From positions 496,001-560,000 of the forward strand of contig OAPG01000013.1 in assembly GCA_900208305.1 (NCBI GenBank): 64,000 nt of DNA, written 5' to 3'. Both the position numbers and the translations under genes were made by a program. This document shows, piece by piece, positions 1-10,224 of the stretch (its first letter is position 1; the number at the start of each line of letters is the position of its first letter). Origin of the DNA: Melanopsichium pennsylvanicum (taxonomy: Eukaryota; Basidiomycota; Ustilaginomycetes; Ustilaginales). The notes beneath the pieces were generated by a model. It made no database searches, was not told the DNA's origin, and worked only from the letters and a program-made list of their open reading frames with translations.

Positions 1-3000
1 TCCATTTCTCGCCTTGCTGCTGCTGGGGTCCCTTGATCCAACTGTTGTTGACTGCACGCATTTCTTGTTCGGTCTGCATGGTGCTCTTGACGCAATCGGC
101 TGGGAAGAGTACGACGTTGTAGCTGATACCGGCGAGAGCTCCACTGCCGACGAGTTCAAGCGAAGTGAGGTCCTTCTTGGTGATATCAGTTCGGTTCGAA
201 GCTGCTTTCTTACGAGCGATGAGGTAACGCGAACAGGATTCAAATGCGAGGAACCATGCTACTCCACCACCTGTTTCGCGGAGCAGCGTCCCTGTTTGAC
301 CAAGCCAGAGTCCACGAATACCATCCGCGGCGATGGTTCGGCGAAGGAGTGTCAGAGGCCCATCGAGCGTCCTCAATGCTTGCGCTGCATTGGTCGACGC
401 CGCACTGGATCGGATGACAGGGGTGTACAACGACCTGGTTTGGTGTTGCAGCTGAGCCTGCACAGGTGCCACCGTTGCTGCGACAGGAGCGTGCTGTTCG
501 CGAGTGATCATCTGAACCTGCATCTTGCATTTGATCAACTCGATGGGTGTCAAGACCAAACTCGTCACCGCACCCGCACCCGCCGCAGCAATTGCCAACT
601 GCGGGATCGACAAGGGCCTTTCTGCATCTGCTTTCGCCGCACTTGCACTGTTGGTGGCATCCCCATTCGCCCACCTGATCGCACTCTGGATCTGGTTGTA
701 GGTAAAGAAGAGACATGCGTTCTCCAAGGTTGCGCCAATGACCGGCATGCTCAACCCACGATACAGACCACGGATACCTTCATGGAGATACGTTTGTTTG
801 AAGCAGTCGAATGCCCCACCATAGCGTGGAGGACGATCGGCGGATTGAGTCTGCAGACGAACCTTGACGAGGTCAAACGGGTGCTCGAACACTTTGCTGA
901 CCATGCCGGCAATGGATCCGAAGGCAATGTCTTTGGAAGCTTGACTGAAGCGGCTAGAAGACGAGTCGGGCATGGAGAGTGGGGGTGCTTCTTCTTCGTT
1001 TGGCGAGTGGATCATGTATTGGCGTGGCGCTGATTCTTGCAGCTGAGATTCTTCCACGTTGTCATAGGTGAGGACCACGCCGCCGGTGGCACGATTCCAG
1101 CTCTCCTCCTGATGCTGGCGAGGAGAATCGCCTTCATCCATGGGCACCGAGACCGAGTGACGATGATCCGAAGTCGACTGGAGGGAAGCCGCTGCCATGG
1201 CGCTCTCAAGGGCTATTGCCGCGCTGTTAAAGAGAGGAGGTGCAGCCAGCAACGTACCGTTGGGAGCAAATCCGATCTCGTTCTGGCTACTGTCACGAAG
1301 TGTCTCGATCTCGATGTTGTCCTCGTCAAAGACGTGGTTTGAGGACAAGGTGGCTGCAGAGGCACGCGAAGATCCGACGGGACTGGTGCTGGACGAGCTA
1401 CCAGAGGGTGTCCGGCCCACAACCGATGCTGACGAGAATGAGAAGGGTCGCTGGGGGACAGCTTCTTGTGTCAGCGCCAGAGAAATACGGCGTGTCCTCA
1501 GAAGAGGGCTGGGGATGCTATCGAATGCCGAGTGGGCAGCAGGTTCGATGGCGAGACCGAAGGAAGGACGCTTGCGGTGCGAGAGCGACGAAGCTGAGTT
1601 GGAGGCCCGATGACCGGCACCAGCTGGACGGGATCTCGACGCAGAGCCGAGAGCCGTTGGAGGAAAGACTGTTGAGGCAGAAGAGGTTACTTTGGTGCTT
1701 TGACAAGTGTGCTGATCTTGCAAAGCCTGAAAATTGGCGCCGTTTCCTGGTTGTGGCGATGAGATGCGGCTGGTGGTGACCTCGTCGTGACTGGCAGCGT
1801 GATTTCGAAGAGGACAAGGCGCTTGATGGTGTTGGTGACCAAGAGTCGAGCTTGACGGAGTGGGTATGAGCCTGTACGATGGGTCGGCTAAATTTGAAGA
1901 GATGATCGTCGAGCTGGCCGATATCGAAGCTGCGGCTGCGTTTGAATTAGGGTGAAATGGGTGCGATTGATGCGAGTGATTCGAAAGATGCGAGGAGCTC
2001 GACGAAGCTACGAGTGGAGCAACGCCAAGATGTGATCCCGAAGGTGAAGGTGAAGATGAAGATAGCGTGTTGCCCAAAGCGTGCAAACAGTAACAATGCG
2101 AGTCAGAGTTGGAAGAATCATTCACGTTGCTCGAATAATTTCCCGCGGTTGAATTTGGTTTCCAACCTTGAAATCCCGGTTCCGAGAAATTTGAATGCGT
2201 CGAGTCAACGCGTAGCCTTGTAATATCCGCCACTGCACTAAAATCCGACGCACGCAACGTTAGATCGGCTGCATCGCAGTTCATACTGTCGAAATCGGTT
2301 GAAAAAACCGATGATGAGACCGACAATGGTCTCGAGATGCACGCTGTCGACACACGCTTCTCTCCATGTGACAGCGAGCTCGAAATGCCCAGAACAGGTG
2401 AACTCAGAAAGCTCGACCATTGCTTGTTGCTCACCAGGCCGTTGAGCGAGCGACGGCTGGTGTGACCGCGCTTGACGGTCTGTGCACTCGCCGGTGGAGG
2501 TATCATGCTCGAACCTAAGTCGTATGTCTGACCGTAAGCGGCCAGCGAGCCCAGAGAAGGTGCGCAACAATGCAAAGGCTTGTGATTGCTGTTGGAGGTA
2601 CCAAGCGCAGACTCGCCTGAAAGAGTTATAGCGACTGAGCCGGGTGTGGAAGGTGAACTCGATGGTGTCTTGGTGGACGAATCGCGCGATTCACGCGAGT
2701 ACGGTCTGTAAGCCTGTGACTGAAACGAGAAGGGTGCACGCAGAGCAATAGATGGATCTGTGGCATTCGAGCTCGACGAAATGAACGACGAGCCGGAGGA
2801 CGAGATGCCGCCAACGTTACTGCTGCCGGTGACGCTCACTGCGCCACCACTGTTGGACGGCGTCAGCAGCTCGATCGACTCGGCACCGTGCGGACTAGCC
2901 TGCTCCGGTCGCGGCGGTCGCTCCGGCGATTGCATATTCGTATAAGTCCAAGAGCTCGGCGGCTTTGCCATGTTTTGACGAGATGCTGCATCGGCCACGT

Positions 3001-5236
3001 TGGCTTGGCTAGGCCAAGTCTGATGATCCAAGTCAAAAAGGGAGCGATCCACACTGAATTCTGTGGGAAAAATAGCGTACCGCGAACGATGCTCCTCCAG
3101 CGCTTCCTTGGTCTTCAAGATGACTGGACCTGCACTGCCGGTCATTTGGCGAGCCTCGTTATGCGAAACATGTTCTATGACACTGGCACGAGCCGCACCA
3201 TTCTGAGAGTCTTTTCGAGGTCGTTGAGTGAGCACGTCGCGGAGTGGTCGCATGAGACCATCGATGCTCTTTGTGCGAGAGTGTGGTGATGCGGGCGGAG
3301 CCTGTCTCTCTTCCGCAGAGTCAGCAGCCACGCCCTGCGAGACTCGGCCCATGGTGCCAAAGCTGCGCAGTAGGTCGAGAGACGGAGAGCGCCGTGTCAT
3401 GCTTGGCGATGCGCAGGTTGTTGAGCTCTTGGTCTCTGCCTGGCCATCAATGCGTTCGTGTGAGAGTTCGGCAGTTGCTTCCGGACCGAATGCGTTAGGC
3501 GCCAGTCCGAGTAGGTTGAGACCTCCACGAATCGGCACGTCGAAGCTCATAGCTCGAGAGCGTGTCGAGTCTTGATGGATTGTCGAGATCTGAGCCGAGA
3601 TGGATGACTGCTTAAGCGCTGGTGACGTGGGTCGCCCAGAAGCAATACCAGTGGCCATGATTGTATCTGTGGAGGTGGCGGCACCTTTGCTCTCTCGCTC
3701 CCTCTTGCCCATCAGCTTGCGCAAGCCAGACACCAAGCTGCTCTTGTTCTTTGTGTGTTTTCGAACGACAGGCACAGGAGCGCTCGATTGAGATGCGCTT
3801 TGGGATGTTTGAGGTACCACGGCAGAAGTCGATGCTGGCGCCAGAACAGCAGTCGTCCGTTTTGTCGGGCTGCCAGGCATGCCTCTCATGCTGGCGGAAG
3901 CTTCACGCTTCCCTCTTGCAGCTGCAGTGGTCGGGCTGGCTGCAATGTCAGCACTTCTGCGGTGTGGGAATGATTCGTAGGAATCAGTGAGGTGCTGTTG
4001 CTGGCTGGCGGGAAGATCCAAGACGCTGGCAATCGAAGGACGGCGCATGCTGCCCGATGTAAAGGCTGCTGCGCCATGCTCAATTGCTATGCGCGAGAGG
4101 ATTGGAGATGAAGCGACAGTATCATCGTGAAGAAACGCATCTGGGCTTGAAGGGCGCGAGCTGGTAAAGGATGTCCTTAGCGCGAGTGGGATGCCAACGA
4201 CACTGCGGCTCGTGCGACGGTCCATTCCATTGACGGAGGGTGTAAAGCCGAAGCTTGTCGCCGAAAAGGACGAGTTGGTTCGTGCGCAAGTGTCAAGATT
4301 GCGATCATCTGGCGAGCGGAACGTATGTGTCGAGTTGGTGACTGGAGACGAGCTGTGAAGGGAAGGCGATCGCGGATAGTGCTCTGCCAGTGCAGAGCGC
4401 GTCGATTCGCCTCCGGCAGGCACAGGAACGCTGTGAGGGATGCTGGGACTGGATCGCATACTGGGATTTGCGCTGCTGCCGTTTGGAGATTGGTGCGTAT
4501 GGACGTTGGCGTAGCCGTGCGACTTGAAGGAGATTGAGCATCTGATGGGTGGTAGAAGTGGTGGGGACGTGGACGCGGAAGCTGACGACGATGTCGACGG
4601 GCGCCTGAGGGTGGTGACGTCGTCAAGGCGGTTCTGTTCGGGAAGATCAGGCAGCATGGTTGCGGAAGCCATCCTTCGCATGGCTCGGGGCCAGGGCTTG
4701 AGAGAGGCGCTTTGCCCGGGCACATCCTCGTGGACGTTGATCGGAGTTGACCACGCTGAGGCAGCGGAAGCAGAGGGTGACGGAGTCGATCCCGAGGCGG
4801 AAGAAGGCCTTGGTTGTTGGGATAGACGATGCGATGAGGCGTGGAGGTCTGCGTCGCTGGATGGGATGAAGCTGTGGACCCGTGGTGAGGACATGGAGCT
4901 GCGACCAGCATAGGTGTCCTCAAACACGGGCGCAAGCGAGTCGAAGCGATCGGGTGAAGCGAGTAGTGAAGGTGAGTCACGAGCGACTTCTTCTAGGAAA
5001 GCGGCGTCGTTCTTATCCCACATGCCAATATCGACGCTGTCGATAGGCAACGATGGGCTGTCACGGCCCTGTAAACTGCTGAATCGTTGTCGGATGCTTC
5101 CCCATCTTGGTGTTTTGGACGGAGCTGGAGAGGCTGGCGAAGACGTGGAGGTTGAGGCCAGAGCGACACCAACGACACCAAGACCGGTGGCAGGGGCGCC
5201 AAAGGTGACTGAAGACTGCAGTTCAGGCGACTTCAT
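1..5236 (-). CDS. ORT1: Ser-rich protein fused to a mitochondrial ornithine-type carrier (partial, runs off left edge)
   Basis: One frame without stops runs from the ATG at 5236 to the left edge (1,745 codons, no end in the window). Residues 1 to about 1,430 are Ser/Pro/Thr-rich and look disordered; I recognise no domain there. From about residue 1,430 it is a mitochondrial carrier (SLC25) with all three signature repeats: HPFDLVKVRLQ (Pro at 1453), TPIELIKCKMQ (1564) and FPADCVKSTMQTE (1712). The FPAD-VKS-MQTE form is typical of Ort1/Arg11, which exchanges ornithine across the inner mitochondrial membrane for arginine synthesis. Other starts at 1198 (residue 1347) or 1015 (residue 1408) would give a normal-sized carrier. 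I read the frame from both ends and the coordinates agree modulo 3. A fusion, two transcripts, or an unseen intron are all possible. The carrier call is firm, the substrate likely, and the fusion unproven. Confidence 0.72.
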   Translation of the reverse strand, partial: MKSPELQSSVTFGAPATGLGVVGVALASTSTSSPASPAPSKTPRWGSIRQRFSSLQGRDSPSLPIDSVDIGMWDKNDAAFLEEVARDSPSLLASPDRFDSLAPVFEDTYAGRSSMSSPRVHSFIPSSDADLHASSHRLSQQPRPSSASGSTPSPSASAASAWSTPINVHEDVPGQSASLKPWPRAMRRMASATMLPDLPEQNRLDDVTTLRRPSTSSSASASTSPPLLPPIRCSISFKSHGYANVHTHQSPNGSSANPSMRSSPSIPHSVPVPAGGESTRSALAEHYPRSPSLHSSSPVTNSTHTFRSPDDRNLDTCARTNSSFSATSFGFTPSVNGMDRRTSRSVVGIPLALRTSFTSSRPSSPDAFLHDDTVASSPILSRIAIEHGAAAFTSGSMRRPSIASVLDLPASQQQHLTDSYESFPHRRSADIAASPTTAAARGKREASASMRGMPGSPTKRTTAVLAPASTSAVVPQTSQSASQSSAPVPVVRKHTKNKSSLVSGLRKLMGKRERESKGAATSTDTIMATGIASGRPTSPALKQSSISAQISTIHQDSTRSRAMSFDVPIRGGLNLLGLAPNAFGPEATAELSHERIDGQAETKSSTTCASPSMTRRSPSLDLLRSFGTMGRVSQGVAADSAEERQAPPASPHSRTKSIDGLMRPLRDVLTQRPRKDSQNGAARASVIEHVSHNEARQMTGSAGPVILKTKEALEEHRSRYAIFPTEFSVDRSLFDLDHQTWPSQANVADAASRQNMAKPPSSWTYTNMQSPERPPRPEQASPHGAESIELLTPSNSGGAVSVTGSSNVGGISSSGSSFISSSSNATDPSIALRAPFSFQSQAYRPYSRESRDSSTKTPSSSPSTPGSVAITLSGESALGTSNSNHKPLHCCAPSLGSLAAYGQTYDLGSSMIPPPASAQTVKRGHTSRRSLNGLVSNKQWSSFLSSPVLGISSSLSHGEKRVSTACISRPLSVSSSVFSTDFDSMNCDAADLTLRASDFSAVADITRLRVDSTHSNFSEPGFQGWKPNSTAGNYSSNVNDSSNSDSHCYCLHALGNTLSSSSPSPSGSHLGVAPLVASSSSSHLSNHSHQSHPFHPNSNAAAASISASSTIISSNLADPSYRLIPTPSSSTLGHQHHQAPCPLRNHAASHDEVTTSRISSPQPGNGANFQALQDQHTCQSTKVTSSASTVFPPTALGSASRSRPAGAGHRASNSASSLSHRKRPSFGLAIEPAAHSAFDSIPSPLLRTRRISLALTQEAVPQRPFSFSSASVVGRTPSGSSSSTSPVGSSRASAATLSSNHVFDEDNIEIETLRDSSQNEIGFAPNGTLLAAPPLFNSAAIALESAMAAASLQSTSDHRHSVSVPMDEGDSPRQHQEESWNRATGGVVLTYDNVEESQLQESAPRQYMIHSPNEEEAPPLSMPDSSSSRFSQASKDIAFGSIAGMVSKVFEHPFDLVKVRLQTQSADRPPRYGGAFDCFKQTYLHEGIRGLYRGLSMPVIGATLENACLFFTYNQIQSAIRWANGDATNSASAAKADAERPLSIPQLAIAAAGAGAVTSLVLTPIELIKCKMQVQMITREQHAPVAATVAPVQAQLQHQTRSLYTPVIRSSAASTNAAQALRTLDGPLTLLRRTIAADGIRGLWLGQTGTLLRETGGGVAWFLAFESCSRYLIARKKAASNRTDITKKDLTSLELVGSGALAGISYNVVLFPADCVKSTMQTEQEMRAVNNSWIKGPQQQQGEKW

Positions 5237-6290
5237 GGCGAATGATCAGTGTTACAAGCTGACTTTGAGGTACGCTTCGAGCGCGATCAGCGAAAGGCCG
5301 CCTGAGTCGAGCTGAAGAAAGGAGAGCCTCGGCCTGCTGATCGCGTACAGGCGCAAGGTGAGAAGCTTTCGCTTGCAGCTCGGAGCGTCAAGGTCGAATG
5401 GCAGCTCTGAGTTAGTCAAGGATGCTGCATGTGTGTCTGCTCGACCTGCGAGGAATGATGGTGATGATGATGAATATGATTATGGCAGAAAGAGCGATAG
5501 TATAAGGATGTGTTGAAAGCGGTGGTAGAAGAAGATGAGGCTGTGAGTGAAGGGCGATGATGGATGGGTGGCTGTCAGTCTTGTTCGAGTGATTGAGTAA
5601 GAGGTGCTGGGATGGACTGTATGGAAGCGACACACAAGGCGTACAAATGCGACCAGAGTGTAAAGACGAGACGGGGTCTAGTGTATCAAAGGCGGTGTAG
5701 TCAAGAAGAGCAAGGTGGACGAGGTGACCAAAAGGAGAGAGCGACAAGTCGGGGATAGGATTGGATGAGATGGATAGGGAAGAGAGAGAGGCCGAGAGTG
5801 TGTAGCTGGAGAAGGAGCAGGGAGGGCTGCAGGTGGATCTGTTACGAAAAATGGATGTGCGGAAGCTGCTCGCTGCTTGCTGCTCGTTGCCGTCTAGTGC
5901 GGATGCGCACAAATGCAATCGGATGCGTCGAGAAGCGACGAGACTGGTTTAAGTCAAGTTGGTCGTAAAGGAACTGCAAGCGCAAGAACGCATCCAATCG
6001 TACACCTGACTGTATAGTACACTGTAGTCACTACTGCAGTGGGTAGTGCGTAGGAGTGTTATGCTCGGAGTTGTCTCTGGACTTTCAATTTATTTCAAAG
6101 CAGAACCAACAAAAGACGGCGAGGCGGATGATCGTTGTTTGCGGACCTGCAGGACAAAGAAAATGAAACAGACCAACACCATCATCACCAAAAGCTGCAG
6201 TTGATACCACCGCCAACCTGTAAAATGGGCCGTTTGTAAAGACTTGGAAATGTGTTGTTTGACCTGACAAGGACCTTTTGTGGCCGCCCC

Positions 6291-6366
6291 TCTTTCTCTC
6301 TTTCTCTCTTTCTCTCTTTCTCTATCTCTCTCTCTCTCTCTCTATCTTTCTATCTCTCTCACACAC
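6291..6366. repeat. CT/CTTT microsatellite
   Basis: An uninterrupted pyrimidine tract of CTTT and CT units, ending in a short CA run. It is a simple repeat in the divergent intergenic region and is probably length-variable. Confidence 0.9.
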
Positions 6367-7404
6367 ATGCTCTCATGTATGCTCCGCCTTTGCATTGGTC
6401 ATCGAAGTTCGACCAAAATAAGACGCAAAAACACGTTACAGCACATTTGACTCACTCAAGTTTCTCGGACCAGAAAATGGACGCGAGACATTAAAAGAGC
6501 TGAAACAGCGCCGACACGAAAGGCACACATTTTAACGGAAAAGAAGGTGAGACTCTTAGCTTCTGCTGCCTTGACGAGTTAGTTCTGAAAGTGATGAGCA
6601 AATTTGTCAAACAAGCAACCGCCTGCAGCTCGGACCTCTGTACCTTGTCGATTGATCGTTAGGGTTATCCCTCTTGCCCGTGAGTGCCTTGTCGAGTTAC
6701 AGACAGGTGCAAATTCTTTCTCGCACAGACTCAGAGTACGCCCGTGCTTTCGATTCTGCAGGGTCGCCTTGGTCCATCAAAATGGTTGTTGGCGCATCTG
6801 CCTGCAGACGTCGTCGCTACTGCTTGTTGCGTGCCACCGATCTTTGTGTAGTTGATCCGTGCCTCCATCCCCACCCGCTACTCATTGTACAGATACAATT
6901 GCATGGAGGCGACACCATCGTCGATCGTCAGCTTCAGAATGGGACCTTGCAATTGTGGTGACCGATGTGAAGATCAATCACTAGGTCATTCTACAGTCTA
7001 GTTCCTGATTCAAGAACAGGATTGAGACAGATCGCTAAGTGTCTTGTTACTCCGAGCAAGCGTGGCTTACCCGTAAGTGTCTCGCTTGCCAGTCGAGCGC
7101 AAATCATTAGTGTAAAAGTGGTTGCGAATCGTGCCCTCTTTTGTCTTGCTTGTTCTTGTAAGGCCGTCGTTGTGCTCTTAGGTTTAAGTAGGCAGCTGAG
7201 TCACAAATTTTGGCGCAATCACAGGTATCTATTGCATATGTCCAACCTTAACTTAGAGTAGTATGATAAGGAAAGCTCAATCTTAGCTCATGTCAAAATT
7301 CGTACAGTGAGTGAGTACGACTTTTGCACAAAGCTCGAAAATATGAATAATAAATAAAAGAAAATCAGAAAAGAGGATGGGAATCGAAAACATGTGCTTT
7401 TTCT

Positions 7405-7485
7405 CACGTGGACCGGATGCGGTCACAGGCTGCACCATAATGATTAATAAGTTCAAAAAGTCATACGTTAAATCTATTTCACGTG
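7405..7485. promoter_or_regulatory. Two CACGTG (E-box type) sites upstream of the 7705 gene
   Basis: CACGTG occurs at 7405-7410 and 7480-7485, about 300 and 225 bp before the ATG at 7705. Fungal bHLH factors such as Cbf1 and Pho4 bind this hexamer. Use here is inferred from position only. Confidence 0.3.
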
Positions 7486-7704
7486 ACCTCGTCAGAACAC
7501 TTGAACGAGGTGCGACTTTCTCAACGAGTGTTAGAGCGTCTTGGGTTGTGCCGCATGCATGCCAATGCCATCATCTCGGTTGAACTCAACACAAAAAGTG
7601 GAGGATTCACAATCACGCTAACATCAACATCCGGCTTCTCACATGCAGACGACCCTCTCAACATCACCAAGCCTCGAGCATAGGATCTCAGATCTCTATT
7701 CGAA

Positions 7705-10224
7705 ATGCTCCATCTCTCCTCTGCTGCGAGCTCGGTTGATGTCCTGCTCCTGGGTTCAGGATGGACCGGCTCCTTCCTCATCCCTCTCCTTGAGCAAAAC
7801 CGCATCCGTTATGCCTACACATCTCGATCTCCTCCTGACGAGAAGAATCCTGCAGATGACCACAAGATTCAATTCGAGCTCACCGATCCCGTCACCAGAC
7901 AATCTCTCCAATCACTGCCTCGCGCGTCTACCGTCATCATCATCTTCCCCATCAAGAAGCTTGACCAAGTAGACGACCTGGTCAACGAGTACGAAGAGCT
8001 GCACGGTACCAGCCGCTGGGTCCAGCTTGGCAGCACCGGAATTTGGGGCTCAGGACGACACAACTCTTCTTCTCCCTTCGACATCCAAAACGCACGTGCT
8101 GCTGCAGAACAGAGGTTGCTTGACATCACCTCCGCAAGCTGTGCCAAGAATTCCAATGCAGGCAGGGCGGCCATCTTGAACCTCGCCGGTCTCTACGGCG
8201 GGCTTCGTCAGCCCAGAAACTTTGCGTCCCGAGTTGGTTCATCCAAACAATTACTGAGTCTCAAAGGCAGCGTCCACTTCGTTCACGGTCAGGACGTTGC
8301 CAGAGCCATTATTCTGCTGCATCAAAGCCAAAGTGCCGGCTGGGCTCGTCGTTGGATTCTCTCTGACACGCGCGTGTATGACTGGTGGCAACTCTTCCGC
8401 TTTCTCCGACCCGCACTGCCAGATCATCCACAAGACAGCCCAGAGACCGCTCAGCGCTGGGTTGATGAGCTTCTGGAGGAGAACAACATTCGATCCTTGC
8501 CTCGACCCATCGCCAACAAGCGAGGGCAGTGTCTGCCACATTACCTTGAACGTGCCTTGGAGGGCCATGAGTTTTGGAATCTGTTCAACGAGAAGCCAAG
8601 TGTCAAGTCTGTGTACATTGGCGGTCAGCACGGCCTCAAACCGGATGCACGCAATATCAGCTCTTACGACGAGAAGCACGAACCTCGCTACGACAAGCTC
8701 ATCGGCTCCAGCACACAGTCGTTCGTCGTGCGAGATTTCGATCCAACCATTCGGCAAGAACGAATCCAGCAACTCATAGAGTGGATCGAAAACGATGTAC
8801 AGCGCAAGCTTCCCGCGAAAGCCGACTTGGACGGCGAGCACGAGCGCTTCGGCCTGACGCATGACCGCTTCTGCGAGCTACGTGATGCCTGGCTTCCCTT
8901 CCTTCACAGCGAGGCCGCATCTTGCGCCGAACCGGACAGCACGAGAGCTGGACCAGACCACGACACCTGGGTAGCAGAACAGACTCGCATCACCTCCTTC
9001 TCCCATCACAAAGTGCTTATCGAAGACGTTGATCTGCATTTCATCCATGAGCGAGCCAACCCACCTTGTAGCGGATCCAAGATCAAGGTCATCCCGCTTC
9101 TCCTCCTGCACGGCTGGCCCGGGTCTTTCCACGAGTTCCTCGATGTCATCAAGCCGCTTGCGCACCCTGGAAATCTGACTCGGATTCATTTCGACGTTGT
9201 CGTTCCCTCGCATCCTGGCTACATCTTTTCCTCTGCTGCTGCAGGTCTTGCGCGTGACTCGCGCTCGGGCAAGCTCATCGGCACGCACTCTGGCCCCGAC
9301 GGCGATCTGCTGGTGAAGGACGTTGCAAGGATCGTGCATAAGCTGATGATCACGCTCGGTTACAACAACTACGCAATACAAGCGGGAGACTGGGGCGCTG
9401 CGGTGCTGAGGAGCATGTCACAACAATTTCCAAACAACGTCAGAGCGGTGCATCTCAACTTTTGTCCAGCACAAGGCCCTAATCTGGTCCTGCCCGTGGT
9501 AGGTCGGGAATGGACTCCCAACTGGGTGTTGACACTGCCACAGCTTGTCACCAAACAACGCTATTCACAGAAGGCCCTCGGCGTGTTTTCGAGCTTGGCC
9601 GATGGCAAACGCTCAAGAACGTTGTGTGGTACGGGGGCAGTGCTTGGCAAAGTTGCCGAGTTCACAGCAGAAGCCGCATGGACAAGTCTCTCTCTCCTTT
9701 CGTTGGGTTCTATTCCAGGTCCGTTGTCCAGATCCGAACGAGAGTCTCTGATCCGAGGTCTTGAGTTCACAGCCACGGGAAGCGCCTATGCCGCAATGCA
9801 TGCGACCAAACCCTCCACCCTAGGTCTTGTGCTTTCTCGATCCCCCTTGGCTACCCTCGCCTGGGTTGGTGAGAAAATGTATTCGTGGACCGATCAAGAT
9901 CCACCCATATCGACGATTCTTGCCAACATCACGTTGTATGTTTTAACGGATACCATCGCAGGCTCGTTCTACCCATACCGTAACAGAGATCCTAGAGGGC
10001 CAAGTATGATTGCCAGCGATCCGAAGAATTACATTTCCCAACCGACGGGGTATAGTAGTTTCCCGATGGAGATCATTCAAGCGCCTAAGAGTTTCGTGGC
10101 GGCAAGTGTGAACTTGCGCTGGTACCGAAAGCATCAACGAGGCGGTCACTTTGCAGCAATGGAAGAGCCAGCACAGCTGGTGGAGGATATTCAGAATTGT
10201 TTCGGCGAGATTTGGCCGTTCTGA
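7705..10224 (+). CDS. Rossmann-fold NAD(P)-binding / epoxide hydrolase fusion
   Basis: 839 residues in one exon. Residues about 10-290 resemble an NAD(P)-binding Rossmann protein: a beta strand followed by LLLGSGWTGSFL, then LGSTGIWG and NLAGLYGG as in epimerase/SDR-like folds. From about residue 340 it matches microsomal-type epoxide hydrolase: an N-terminal EHN-like part, FIHERA, oxyanion-hole HGWPG (His469), the nucleophile motif GDWG (Asp562) and a catalytic His in GGHFAAME (His815). Such hydrolases open epoxides to diols through an Asp-ester intermediate. The Rossmann half lacks a clear Tyr-x3-Lys SDR pair, so its activity is uncertain. There is no stop, and no methionine near the boundary, that would suggest two genes. 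The hydrolase half is confident. The fusion is what the sequence shows, but a physiological substrate cannot be named. Confidence 0.82.
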   Translation: MLHLSSAASSVDVLLLGSGWTGSFLIPLLEQNRIRYAYTSRSPPDEKNPADDHKIQFELTDPVTRQSLQSLPRASTVIIIFPIKKLDQVDDLVNEYEELHGTSRWVQLGSTGIWGSGRHNSSSPFDIQNARAAAEQRLLDITSASCAKNSNAGRAAILNLAGLYGGLRQPRNFASRVGSSKQLLSLKGSVHFVHGQDVARAIILLHQSQSAGWARRWILSDTRVYDWWQLFRFLRPALPDHPQDSPETAQRWVDELLEENNIRSLPRPIANKRGQCLPHYLERALEGHEFWNLFNEKPSVKSVYIGGQHGLKPDARNISSYDEKHEPRYDKLIGSSTQSFVVRDFDPTIRQERIQQLIEWIENDVQRKLPAKADLDGEHERFGLTHDRFCELRDAWLPFLHSEAASCAEPDSTRAGPDHDTWVAEQTRITSFSHHKVLIEDVDLHFIHERANPPCSGSKIKVIPLLLLHGWPGSFHEFLDVIKPLAHPGNLTRIHFDVVVPSHPGYIFSSAAAGLARDSRSGKLIGTHSGPDGDLLVKDVARIVHKLMITLGYNNYAIQAGDWGAAVLRSMSQQFPNNVRAVHLNFCPAQGPNLVLPVVGREWTPNWVLTLPQLVTKQRYSQKALGVFSSLADGKRSRTLCGTGAVLGKVAEFTAEAAWTSLSLLSLGSIPGPLSRSERESLIRGLEFTATGSAYAAMHATKPSTLGLVLSRSPLATLAWVGEKMYSWTDQDPPISTILANITLYVLTDTIAGSFYPYRNRDPRGPSMIASDPKNYISQPTGYSSFPMEIIQAPKSFVAASVNLRWYRKHQRGGHFAAMEEPAQLVEDIQNCFGEIWPF

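Larger units (their letters stand above)
5237..7704. other. Intergenic region between two divergent genes
   Basis: About 2.5 kb between the starts of the carrier fusion (minus) and the epoxide-hydrolase fusion (plus). No convincing coding frame was found. The left part is rich in AG/TG on the plus strand, as expected for a CT-rich leader of the minus-strand gene. It holds a CT microsatellite near 6291-6366 and two CACGTG sites near 7405 and 7480. GT-AG-like pairs (for example gtgagt near 6680 and gtaagt near 7071) could be introns of an untranslated transcript, but nothing confirms this. Confidence 0.6.

Noticed and set aside
240..716. 158-codon minus-strand frame in the first kilobase
   Set aside because: It lies in another frame of the carrier domain; the carrier motifs are in the frame that has no stop in the window.
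5412..5918. 168-codon minus-strand frame upstream of the carrier fusion
   Set aside because: Low-complexity Ser/Ile/Leu runs from a CT-rich leader, no domain, and it ends before the better-supported start at 5236.
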